Below are positions 9,482 through 20,134 of a stretch of DNA of 64,000 bases, piece by piece. The notes under the pieces are model-generated. The model ran no database searches. It was not told the origin of the DNA and worked only from the letters and a program-made list of their open reading frames with translations. Position 1 is the first letter of the stretch. Every line of letters starts with the position of its first letter. The stretch is from positions 1,736,001-1,800,000 of the forward strand of contig JAALGY010000030.1 of assembly GCA_032358165.1 (NCBI GenBank), read 5' to 3'. This stretch comes from Diplosphaera chodatii (lineage: Eukaryota; Chlorophyta; Trebouxiophyceae; Prasiolales; Stichococcaceae). Made by a program: the position numbers and the translations under genes.

Positions 9482-12400
9482 ATGGTGCGGTGCGCTGACC
9501 CGGCTGATTTGCGACGGCGAATTAAAGCGCCATGCCGAGACCCTGTGCGCCTTGCTGCGCCTCTTGGCCGTCTCTTTGGACCTGACGTGGGCCTGGACGC
9601 ATTGGGTGCTGCAACCACTCCTGACATCGACCCAAACCAGCGCAAACAACAGCCGAGCAGCGGCAATGCGCTGCTGGCAGAGTCTGTGTCCAGGCTCCGG
9701 ACTGCAGATGCTGCAGCCGGCTCAGAAACAGCAGCAGACGCGCAGCATGCACTGGATGCTGCTGAGCAGCGCATGGTAGGGGCGGCTTCAGCGCTTTCGG
9801 CCGCAGATGCCGTGGCACTGCAGGAGGCTCTGCACGCAAGCGGCCGCTTCCAGCTGCTCGCCGACAGCCTCCTGACAGGTGCTGAAGAGGCTCGGGTACC
9901 TCATCGCATGCATGCATGTGGGTGTCGTTCGGCAGGAACGAGCCTGCCACCGCGGTGCGATGTACAGTTGCAGTGCCATGCGGCACTAGCAGATGGCTGC
10001 AAGCAGCCCAATTGGTGGGGTGCCGAACGTCACATGTATTCTTTGTCGATGCAGTGGTAGCTGGCGAATGGCTGCCGCAGCTACCGATAGCACAACTGCT
10101 GCTGAATGCGCTGTTCCGGCGGGCGCCAGCCTCCGCGGCGCTTCTGGCCCTCGTCTCGTGAGCGACGGCTGTGCTGCGATGCACCCTGAAGACCGTGCTA
10201 GCATGCTCCCAGCTCAGATGGCCTCTGGTTTTGCTGGTATCAGACTGGCTGTGTGAAGTAGCTTGCTGCGGATGGGATCACGTGGGTTGGGTCCACAGCA
10301 TGGAGGCGGCTGTTTCGGGATCATACTGCGGCAGGGCATGTGGTGATAGATGCGCACAAGCAGTCATCCGCACACAATCAGCTGGACCCCCTCAGACCCC
10401 CAGGCTACCCGAGAGTAGGCTGAACGCATCACGAGTGCCGCTGGTGTGGCTGCAGGCACCTCGCGCTGGTGCAGCCTGAGGGCGCGCTGGGTGCGTCCCC
10501 GGTGCGCGTCGCAGCGGTCGCGGCGGACTTTGCAGCTGCGACGCTGGCGCAGCGCTTTGCGGCGCCGGGCAGCAGCGGCACAGACGAGCTGGTCGCCGCA
10601 GCGGCAGCAGGTGTGCTGCTGCAGAGCAAGTTGCAGTATGACCTGCAGCATTTTCATATGGCCAGTCAATCCCTCTCTTCAGGTTTGATATGATACAGTT
10701 GCGGTGTCATGCTGTCAGGGGCGGCAGGCGCCGATGTTGCTGCGGCGCTTGCTTCTGTGCCGGACCGGGCTGTGACCACCAGCGAGGCGGCTCTGCCGGC
10801 GGAGAACTTTGTGCCGCACCTCGTGCAGCGCCTGGTGTCGGCCGTCGCAGCAGCAAGCACTGTTGGTCAGCAGCATCCCGGGCCAGCGCGTGCTTCCACA
10901 GCTGATGGCAGAAGCGGCGGCAGCAAAGGCAGCGACAGCAGCAGCCGTCAGCATGCAGGCGGTCTTGCAGCGCCGCAGCTTGCTGACGGCGAAGCCGAAG
11001 CTCCCGCCTCCCCTCGTGATGGCGCTGGTGCTGCCGCTGCTGAGGGGTCCACAGCAGCGGAGAGAACAGCGCCCGGGGCAGCAGCTGCGGCGTTTGCTGC
11101 GGACGTGTTGGCCCGCCTCAGCCGCCGCGGCCACGCGCCGCTGGCGGCCGGCGCTCTGGGGCCGCTGCTCGGCAGCGCATCCACCGATGCGGTTGTGGCG
11201 GCGGTGCCCGATGGCGCGGCGCTCGAGCGGCTGCTGGAAGCACTGGTCAGGCGGCTGGACGGATCCCCCGGCAGCCCAGGCAGCGGTCATCGCTCGCTCA
11301 CATCGGCAGCAGCTTCCAGCACGCAGCATCCGGCTGCCAGCGGCGCGGCGCCGCCTGCCTCAGGGTCAGTCGCCGGTGCCGGCACTACAGGGCCGGTCGG
11401 CGTCGGCAGCGTCGAGAGCTTCGGCGCTGAGGCGGCGGCGCTGGCGGCTGTGGTGCGGCAGCATCTGTGGCGGCACGGCGGGGTGAGGGTGCTGGCACGG
11501 CCTGCAGAGTCTGGTAATTGCGGAGACGCGCATGTGTTCTCAGCATGGTTGCTGCAAATTCTGTTGGCATGGTTGTCAGGGCTGCGGATAATCGGCAACC
11601 TGCGCAGGACGTGAAGCGCGGCAGAAAACGCTGGCTGCCTGGGCCCCACATATACAACCTCCCTCAACCTCGCTTTGCTCCTTCAATTTGAAGGCTAGTT
11701 TTAGAGGCATCATTACATTTATTTGTTTGTTTGTTTTGCTGCAGGTGCGCTTCCTGCTGGCGGACCGGCTGCTGCTGGGCCTCGGGCAGTCGGGGCCGCT
11801 GCCGCTGCCGGCACTGCACTTCCTGGTGGCCCTGCTGGCGGCGGTGGACGCAGGAAGCAGCAACCGCAGCAGCGGCGCCTGCAGCGGCGGCCAGGGGTCT
11901 GGCAGCGCTGCGGCTGCGGCGGCGCCAGCAGCCGGGGCGGCGTCCCTGAACCCGCCTGCAGACGGCGTTCTGGCGGCGGCGGCGCTGCGGGCGGCGCAGC
12001 TGTGGGGCGACGTCGGCGCGCTGCGGCAGCTGCCGCCCCCGCGCCAGGTGATGGACAGCCCCCCTGGGTCACACCTCCAGCTCAGGGGCCTCGCACTAGG
12101 GGCAGCTAAAGTTGTTTAAGTACCCCTGCTCAAAACAGCAGAACCAGAGACGCATCGTTTCTGTGCTGAATGTGTTGGCTGTGGTTGTGATGGAAGCCAG
12201 GATGACAGTTGGTGGATGTCTGCAAATTGCCGAGGCCAGGGCCCACGGACCGCTGTACCTGCAGGCGTACCTGACAGAGGCGCTGGCGGCCATGGTTGCC
12301 ACCCTGAGCGGCGGCGCGCTGCAGGGGGGCCCGCTGCTGCCGGCGCTGCTGGCCGGGGTGGGGTCGCGCCTCGAGAGCCCCGACGCCGTCGTCAGGTCCG

Positions 12401-15400
12401 CAGCTCTGCTGGCATGCAGCAGCCCAGGCTCTTGTGTCAGCAGCCTGTGTCTGCAAGAGTGTCACTCCCTAGACCCTGGGTCTCTGGCAGGCGGCAGGGC
12501 ATACGGCTGGACTCGCTGTTCTCCGCGACGCTGCTGGTGGCGCAACGCAAGACTCCTGACAGTCCTGCTACAAGCCTGCGTCTCCCCTGCAGGCGGCAGG
12601 GCATGCAATTTGGCACACGGTTCGCCGCGGTGCTGATGCTGGCTGGACCCAAAGCCCTCCGACGACCCTGATGCAGCCTGCGTCTCCCCTGCAGGCGGCA
12701 GGGCATGCGGCTGGGGGCGCTGTTCGCCGCGGTGCTGGACCCGGCCAGGCCGCCGCTGTTCGGCACGGGCGCCGACCTGGCGCTGCTGCCGCAGGAGGCC
12801 TGGCACCCCAGCGTGGCTGGTGAGCCCCTTTCGAAATGCACTAATTCACACTGGGGTGTCATCACTGTGTGGTGCGAATGCCAACCCGAAGCCGCTGCTG
12901 CAGAGGCCTGGCACCCCAGCGCCGCAGATGTTGCTGTTGTCGACCCGTGCCAAGCGTAGTTGTGCGGGCGGGCACTGTTTGCCACATGGCGGCATGGACT
13001 GTCACATGCTGCATCGGAATACGTGTACCTGCTACCATAAACGTTCATGCTAGGCCAGAGTTTGCACATGCAAGTTCAGTCGCTTGTGACACCACTGTCA
13101 AGGTGTCATTTCTGACTCTTTGAACAATCTGCATGCAGGTCCTGCTGCTGCCAATGGCCATGCCACGTCAAGTGCAGCTGCAAATGGGACCGCAGCCGCT
13201 GCGGCAGCGGCCGCACGGGCACCCCAGTCAGCGGCGGCGGCAGCAGCAGCAGCACCGCCAAAGGGCGGCGGCAGCAGGAAGCAGGCAGCAGACCAGCGGG
13301 CAGCGGGGCCGCACCCGGACACAGAGACGGACAGCGACGACGGCCTTCAGCCGTACGATCTGTCAGAGGGCGAGGACGAAGGTGACCATGTGATTTCAGC
13401 GGGCAATTTGGTAGTCCTGCGGGGTGCCAAGGGTGCTGCGACACCCCTGTGGTGGGCACCGACCCGGCTCGATGGACGCGTGGTGTACAGCTTCAGACCA
13501 CACCTTGCATCCAGCACCGCTGCGGCTGTGCCAGCCTGCGGCGGCGCCGTGCATGCAACATTTGTCGACCCGTACATTGGCACCCGCACGTGCCGACATG
13601 CACCTGTGGCATCACGATTGCTGATAGAGATTGCTGGTGTTCATATCTACAACCTGTTGACTGCAGAGGTGAAGGACAGCGGCGCGCCGCTGCAGCTGCG
13701 GGATGTGGCGGCGGCGCTGCGGAAGCAGGACGACGTGAACGGTGTTCTCAAGGCGCTGGGGCAGGCGGGTCCCCTGGTGGCGGCCGCGCCGGATGAGCTC
13801 TCAGCCTACGCAGGTGTGAACCACACCTGTACAGGATGGAGGCGCGTACTGTGTGCTGAGGCTGGTGTCAGGGCAGTGCCGCAGCTGCCGCAGCAGGGCC
13901 CGCCGCTGGTCGCTGCAACGGCCATGGGCTGCAAGCATGCGCAGGCAACACGTGCAGCAGCAGGGATGCCACTTGAACACCTGTTGCACAATAGCTATTG
14001 CCAGCCCACGCAAGCTTCAGTAGTGAAAACATCACACACGTTTTGACAGGTGAGCTGGGGCGTGCGCTGCTGTTCACGCGGGTGCCGGAGTGGGCCGAGG
14101 TGGAGCCCCACGAGGCCAAGCCATCGGAGCTGCGCATGGGGTGCGTTGAACTGCTTATTGAGATTGTAAACTGTAGTACAGGAGTTCTTGTTCGGAGAAG
14201 ATTTGAAAAGGTAGTGCGTCATCATCGAGAACTCTCCTTGTGTCAAAACTCTGCGACCCGCCACAGTACAGCAGGACGCACCCCCATGCTTGATGCTGCC
14301 TCAAGTGCTCGCTGCTCTCCGCTGTCGATGCCCTGAAGGCAGGCTCACAAGCAGAAGTGTCTCCTGCCGCAGCAGCTGTGCAAGCTGTGTCCCAAATCAC
14401 ACGGGCTGCTGTCCTCAGTCGCCTGGCATCACCTGCTGGGCGCCCGCCGCAGCATCGGCAAGCGGTCCTCACCCATCGGAAACTGCATGCAGGTCGCTCG
14501 TGGCGCTGCTGGCGGCGGCGCCAACGGCCGCCGCGACCGCGCTGCTGCCCGAGTTCCGGTCGCCGCACCTGGACGTCCACCAGCGCCTCCTGGTGGGTAT
14601 TTCCAAACTCAGATCCGACTCCAAGCTCGCAGGTTCAGGTCTCGACGCTGTCCCTGCCAGCAGGACGTGTCAAATGGACCCGCGCGAGCTCGGCGTCAGA
14701 TGCCTGGGGTCGTGGAGGCCGTGACACCCCAGCAGAACCAGCATGGCGGGGTGCAAGGCAGCGTACGTCCAGCGTCTTTTGACGTGTGCGCTTCGGAGCA
14801 GCGCAGGTGCTCGACGCGGCGGCGGCGGCTGCTGAGACGCTCGCTGCGGGCGGCATCGGTTCGGCGCCCGCGCCGGATGCGCTGCCTTCCACAGGTGAGT
14901 TTCAGTTACCTGGAGGCCAACCGGGGGTCCGGTTGCGCTGCTTGCTACCCCAGCTGTGTCAGTGCAAACCTACCTCGTTACATAATCCATCCTGCACTAT
15001 ATCTTGATGCTGTCGTCACCACGTTACAGGCGCTGCCGCAGCCCTGGAGGGGAACCCAGCGCAGGCTGCCGAGCAGCAGAACAGTGAGCGGACCCGCCGG
15101 TGGGGCGTCAGGGCGGCCGCGCAGCGCGAGCGGCGGCAGCAGCACCAGCGCACCTTCCGCAACAAGTGAGGCTGTGCCAGGCGACTAGATGCAGCCACCT
15201 GCTCGTCATCCAGTGTGACCATGATCTGTAGGCGCATTGGCGCATCAGCATGCATCTCGAATGGATGAGCAGAGGCTTGTTGCACTCGACTGCTGCACTG
15301 TGCTGAAGCATGGTCCCACAGAGCACAGAGCTCAGCTTCCGTGAGAACAGCAGGGCTGACGTGCCGGCGTGCGCTGCAACCCGCAGGTTCGCACCTGTGG

Positions 15401-16848
15401 CGGAGCAGTGGTTCCAGCTGCTGCTGACGGGTGCCGCGGAGCAGACCCACGGCCTGGACCTGTTCGGCCGGGACGCCCTGGTGCTGGGTGAGCTGCCCGG
15501 CGGTGCTTCACCATCCAGTGGTTGACTGTACAGTGCTGGCTTGGGGCGAGCATGCACACTCCTGGCAGCGAAATGCACGGACAGCAGTGGGGCGGCGGCG
15601 GCGGTCTGCTGTGCCGCTGTGGACAGCACATGCAGGCCACGCGGGCAGCATTGACGTGAGGTGGTCCCCCTGTGGTCGTGTTGCAGGCCGCCTGCTGGGC
15701 ACCGTGGGGCGCTTCACCGCAGCGGCGGCGCCGGCGCCGGCAGCCGCACAAATCGCCGCCGCCGTCGCCGAGCTGGTCTGCCACCCCTCGGTCGCGGGCC
15801 ACGCCGAGCCATTCGTCCGGCGCTCCGCGCTGTTCGCAGCGGCCCAGGTACATAGTCGTGCACATGACGGCAGCCAACTCTCTGCAGGGCATGATGCCTG
15901 CTGCGTAACACAGATGCACCTTGCGACATTCATGCAGATGTGACCGACGGGCTCTGTGCATCAATGACCAAGTAGAGGTCAAACAGCTCAGAACTGTCAA
16001 TGTACTTTTGCGGCAGGTGATGGCGGCGGTGCCGGCGGGGCGGCTGGCGGGCGCGCTGGCGGGCGGCGCCGCGGGGCTGGCGGCGGGGCTGGAGTCCCGG
16101 GGCGCGGCGCTGCTGCAGCGCCTTGAAGCGCTGCGGTGGGTGCACTCCCGCAGCAGCTGCATCTGCACGAATATACCAGCCCTGCTCCTGCAGTTCGCAC
16201 CCACGCAAGGAATGTGTGGCACCCCTGCTGCATCGGGTAACCGCACAGCCGGCGGCTGGCTGCCCTGAAGTCCACATGGCCCAGCCTGTGTCAGCTGGGC
16301 GTCTCAGGCTACGTTGTAGCTGCGCCTTCTGGCGAATCAATCTCTGTTGCTCCCTTATCTTGCTGTGTGCTCCTCTGCCGCTGGCAGGGTGTGGACGGAG
16401 CACCTGGCGGCGCACGACCCCGACGAGCGGTGCCGCCAGCTGGCGGCCGCCGCGCGCACCCTGCAGGCAGGGCTTTGCGCTTCACTCTGCTCCTGCGACC
16501 ACGCTCGCGGCCCTGCTTCCCGTGTGCAGGCAACCTGGCCGCTGCATCGTCACGGGCTGCAAGCCAGGGTGACGCTCGTGCAAGTGCCATGTGGTTGACA
16601 CAACTGCATATGGTGTGCAGGCGCGCCTGGGGGCCGCGGCCGTCGAGGCGCTGGACGCCGGGGCCTTCGAGGTGCCGGCGGCTGCCGCGGCGCCGCTGCT
16701 GCTGCGCACCAACGCGGCCCGCGAGCTGCCGGCCGTGCGGCTGCCCGGGCGGGGTTTGGATCTGCAGTCCGATGCCGTTGGCGGCGCCGGCGGCAGACCT
16801 CACACTCTGCTTGTCGCGGGCGGGCCGCGGCGCATCCGGCTGCCGTAG
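9482..16848 (+). CDS. TEL2: Telomere length regulation protein TEL2/TELO2-like
   Basis: TEL2 works with TTI1/TTI2 as an HSP90 co-chaperone for PIKK kinases (ATM, ATR, TOR). Eighteen phase-consistent exons give about 1,156 residues: 9482-9878, 10055-10157, 10456-10610, 10719-11482, 11745-12047, 12265-12395, 12695-12819, 13139-13381, 13667-13813, 14050-14140, 14493-14592, 14807-14894, 15030-15165, 15387-15487, 15687-15847, 16017-16135, 16388-16466, 16621-16848. Family landmarks in order: PALLAGVGSRLESPDAVVR joined to RQGMRLGALF (~605-630); DSDDGLQPYDLSEGEDE (~724-740); APLQLRDVAAALRK; EFRSPHLDVHQRLL; QWFQLLLT then GLDLFGRDALVLG (~960); EHLAAHDPDERCRQLA near the end. These match human TELO2 in order. 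A large Ala/Ser-rich insert lies at ~240-470. The start is uncertain: an upstream ATG at 9438 is in another frame. The donor after 16466 is GC, or that exon is longer. Confidence 0.93.
12485..12750 (+). repeat. Three tandem copies of a TEL2 exon start
   Basis: Copies begin near 12485, 12574 and 12676. The third contains the real exon (12695-12819). A 33-nt stretch including the acceptor is identical between 12574-12606 and 12676-12708. The first two copies keep the acceptor and the start of the coding match (RQGM-like) but lose similarity before a donor, so they look like pseudo-exons. Confidence 0.8.
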
Positions 16849-17471
16849 GTCTGGCAGCTGCGCTGCGCTCAGGAAGGTGATGAAGTGTCCAGGGCTGAAA
16901 GGGTGGCCCTTCACAGCAGTCTATGTGGGCTCATGGTCTTCAGTTTCTGGCTTCTGGTTCCGGTGAGCAAGGTGGTCTTCACGGTCTGTCACAGGGCACA
17001 CGACCATAGTCAGACTGGTGTGGTCAGCATGCGCAGGGTGTGCTGCCCAGTCAGGCGCCATGATTTGTTAATGTGGTGCAGGGGGGGTCAGGGCTAGATT
17101 TCAGCGCAGCTAGGTATCCTGTTGCTGTCAGACGAGTACAGCAATCAGCGGAAAGACAGCCACCGTGTCGAGTGAATTGTGTGTCACATTGAACGCAAGG
17201 CTTGCAGATGCTGCTCATCACAACCACCATCAAAGAGTGCACAGACGGCACCAAAACCACCAAACCTGGTGACATGACGATGTGACCTTCCACCATGATG
17301 TGTCTAGCTGACTGCCACAACCAGGAGGTTGCATACCACATGACATGACAACAGTGTATAGTAGGTTTAACATCAAACTCTGATCCCAAACTTGTTGCAG
17401 GAACAATCGCCCTGCAAAGGGACCGCTGCATGCATGAAGTTCAACAACATTCTGATGACACACCCTAAACC
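16849..17471. other. Convergent intergenic region, no gene seen
   Basis: Lies between the stop of TEL2 (plus) and the stop of the BSD gene (minus), and presumably holds both 3' UTRs. Nothing protein-like or RNA-like was recognised. It ends in a telomere-type repeat at 17463-17477. Confidence 0.5.
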
Positions 17472-17477
17472 CTAAAG
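17463..17477. repeat. Interstitial telomere-type repeat, two CCCTAAA units
   Basis: Reads CCCTAAACCCTAAAG on plus, i.e. two units of the plant/Chlorella-type TTTAGGG on minus. The stop codon of the BSD-domain gene (17472-17474) lies inside it. Confidence 0.85.
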
Positions 17478-19600
17478 CACCATCCAATCTGCGTCGTGAG
17501 ACACCACATCCGCGCTGAGGTCCATGAAGGAGTCGCTGCAGTGGGACCAGTCGCCTTCGTCGCTGGCGCACTCGGCATCGCCGGCTCTGCTTCCAGCTGC
17601 CTGGAGCTGCAGCGGGGTAGCCGCCGCCGCCGCCGCCGCCGCCGCCACCGCCGCCGCCGCAGCCGTCTGCACCGCTGGCTGCTCAGCGGCCGCAGCTGGA
17701 AGCGATGAACCTCCTCGTTTGAGGGATGGCGGGGCATGGACGCCGCCAGAGCCTTGTTCAGCGGCAGGGCTTGCTGCTGTGGTGCCCTCAGCGCTGCGTC
17801 TGCTGCTAACAGTAAGGTCTGGCGGCGCCGCCGCCGCTGCCCCCACCGCTGCTGGACTCGCAGGTTGGACGGCGTTGGCAGATGTCGCGGCTGCCGCCGT
17901 CTGGTCGCCCAGCAGCGAGCGCGGCGACAGCATCAGCGCGTCGGCAGCGAGGCTGCTGACCTGCAGACAACGTGCATTGCATGCTCACAGCCAACCTGAA
18001 GACGAGCCTCGCCAGAGCAGAAGGTGGTCAGCTGCGGCTGGGTCAAAGCTTGTAGACACATAGTCTGTGACATGACTCGCGCAAGCTCGCGGTGGTGCAT
18101 CCTGCTGCAAGGAAGGCAGGCATGCCTGACTGAGGGTCTTGTTCAGCCGCGATGTGGCGGCAGCCTTCATGTCAGCGGCTGTGCTCCACCGCAACTGCTG
18201 ACCTGTCGCATGTGAGTATCTCCAAGTCAGCTAGCAATAAGCTCAAGAGAAAACTGCGATTCTGATTGGACACCGTCAACATAATGCGGCTGTTGCGGAC
18301 AGAACCACATGTCCGAGCTCCTCCTGCCAGAGCACTTCGCACCCGGGCTGCCAATGCTGCCGGCTAAAATGCTCATGCCGGCTGCCGTGCTGCTGCTGCG
18401 CTCGGACATCGCCCTGCCGCCAGTGCTGCCGCCGCCGAAGCCGCTGCCGCTGCCCAGGAGTCGGCGCCGTAGTGCGGCTACAGCAGCGAAGTAGCGCTGC
18501 CAGAACTGCTCCTCGGACACGCGGCGGGGCACCAGCCAGAAGCGCAGCTCCTGCAGCGCTGCATCCTCCTGCGCAATTGCATCAGAAGGCCATGCTTACA
18601 ATCTGGCTGTGGCATATCAGTCTCAGTACACCCAGCACCTGACTGCCAAGCCGGGTGCGTGGCCCAATGCTTCAACGTGTTCACACGACGCCAACACGAG
18701 AACATGACGCACGGCATGGTTGTGCTCACAGCAGCACGTTCGGTCAGCAGGGACTATGGGAGCCCGACCTGCAGCACTGCCCCCGCTGAGGCGTGCAGCT
18801 GCGGCGTCAGCACGGTCGCCAGGGCCGCCGGCGACTCACGCAGAAAAAGCTCTTTGTCCTGCAGTTGCAACATGAGTACTGTGGGCTTCCAATGCACATT
18901 CGGTCCTGTTTGTCCAGAAACCCATGCCGTTTTGCTGGAAAGGAGCGTGGCAAGAGCAAGGACAGCGTCGGTCAGCAGTCGGCAGGAGATGGCTCGCCTG
19001 CGACAGCGCCAGCACCGCATCCCTCAGCGCCCTGCACGCAAAGGTATGCGGTGGTGAGTAGAACGGCACTTTCGGAACTGTCGTTGGCCACTCGCAGCCC
19101 GTCCGAGGCGAGGTCAACAAAGAGGATGGCTGGCGACGCCCAGTCAGCATGTGGCCAGCTGCCAGTCAAGCTGGCGGGCCCGCGGTCTTGGAGTCGCAAG
19201 GGCCATGGACAGGTAACAGCGTGCCGTGCGTTCAGCGCTGAGGCACGCATCGGCAGACAGACTGTCTGACCCTTGGGACACGGCCACGGAAGCTGGCCAG
19301 CGTTGGGGTCAGCCAACCGGTCGCAAACGCCTTCTGACCATGTGCAGACCCAGGCAAACACGTGCTGGTGACACTGCAGAGCTACGGCAGAGCGCCCTTG
19401 GCGCAACCGTGACGCACTCACTTTCGGACTTTTGGGTCCGGCCGGCTGGCCGGAACGTCCCACGGCAGCAGTGCGGCTGCGTCCGCGGCGGCTGCGGCGT
19501 GCGTAGCAGCTGCTGACGCGTCTGTAACGCTTTCCAGCCAGCTCTGGCACTTCCACACCGCCTCCGTAAGCACGTTGCCTGTGCTGAGGAGAACGTCCAT
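17472..19600 (-). CDS. BSD-domain protein
   Basis: Starts at ATG 19600 (MDVLLSTGNVLTEAVWKCQ); exon 1 runs to 19422 and includes the segment ADAAALLPWDVP. A later exon from 18568 encodes ELRFWLVPRRVSEEQFWQRY FAAV (two pieces of one motif), the hallmark of the BSD domain: conserved Phe/Trp pair and FWxRYF. Upstream, around 18.87-18.79 kb, lies DKELFLRESPAALATVL. The C-terminal exon (17.95-17.47 kb) is Ala-rich with a long poly-Ala run and ends acidic (CASDEGDWSHCSDSFMDLS). BSD domains occur in TFIIH p62, synapse-associated proteins and plant proteins of poorly known role; this one resembles the plant type, with the BSD in the middle and a disordered tail. Exons between 19.4 and 18.6 kb and between 18.3 and 18.0 kb are not firmly defined. 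It is head-to-head with the carrier gene. Confidence 0.6.
17618..17660. repeat. CCG/GCC microsatellite (poly-Ala coding on minus)
   Basis: An almost pure run of gccgcc triplets, encoding a long alanine tract in the C-terminal part of the BSD-domain protein. Prone to slippage. Confidence 0.85.
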
Positions 19601-20134
19601 TGCCTCCACCCCAAAATGGCCGCAGCGAAGGCGACACACCGCTGGCCGCCAAATGCACAGCCGCGACGGTGCTTTACTCCTCACCCTGAGCCGAACGTGC
19701 AAAAGTTGTGGATATAACTGGCGTGACGGCCTGATGCCGACGCTTGACCTGCGATCTGCAGATTCTGCGCAAAGCGGCCCTGCAGCAGCTGGCAGCTGGC
19801 AGGCTCCTGCACTGCCTTTTGAACTGGCAAGCTCCAGTAGGGGATGACCGGACCGCCTACTGCAAGGGCAAAGTCACGGCTGGTGGTCACCCGGCGCTGC
19901 GGAACGCGCTGCCGAAATCCGTTATCATTCCTTTCCTTGAACACGCAACAACCATCTGTCGACTGCAAGCTGTCATGTTGGCACCTGCATCAGCAACAGT
20001 ACAGAGTGCATCCCATGCTCAACAGTGATGTTTGATGTTGGTCTGACAGCATTTGACAGTTCTGCGCTCGCACGCGCAGCTGTAGCATGGTTCTGAACCG
20101 CCTGTGAACCTTGCACTGCCTACGAAGGAGCGTC
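19601..20134. promoter_or_regulatory. Divergent intergenic region between BSD gene and carrier gene
   Basis: 534 bp separate two start codons on opposite strands, so both promoters and 5' UTRs must lie here. No specific element was recognised. Confidence 0.45.

Noticed and set aside
9348..9779. Alternative frame at the TEL2 start (MAAQLAELADAYIDAW)
   Set aside because: Downstream exon phase only fits the frame starting at 9482. A short upstream exon from the ATG at 9438 remains possible.
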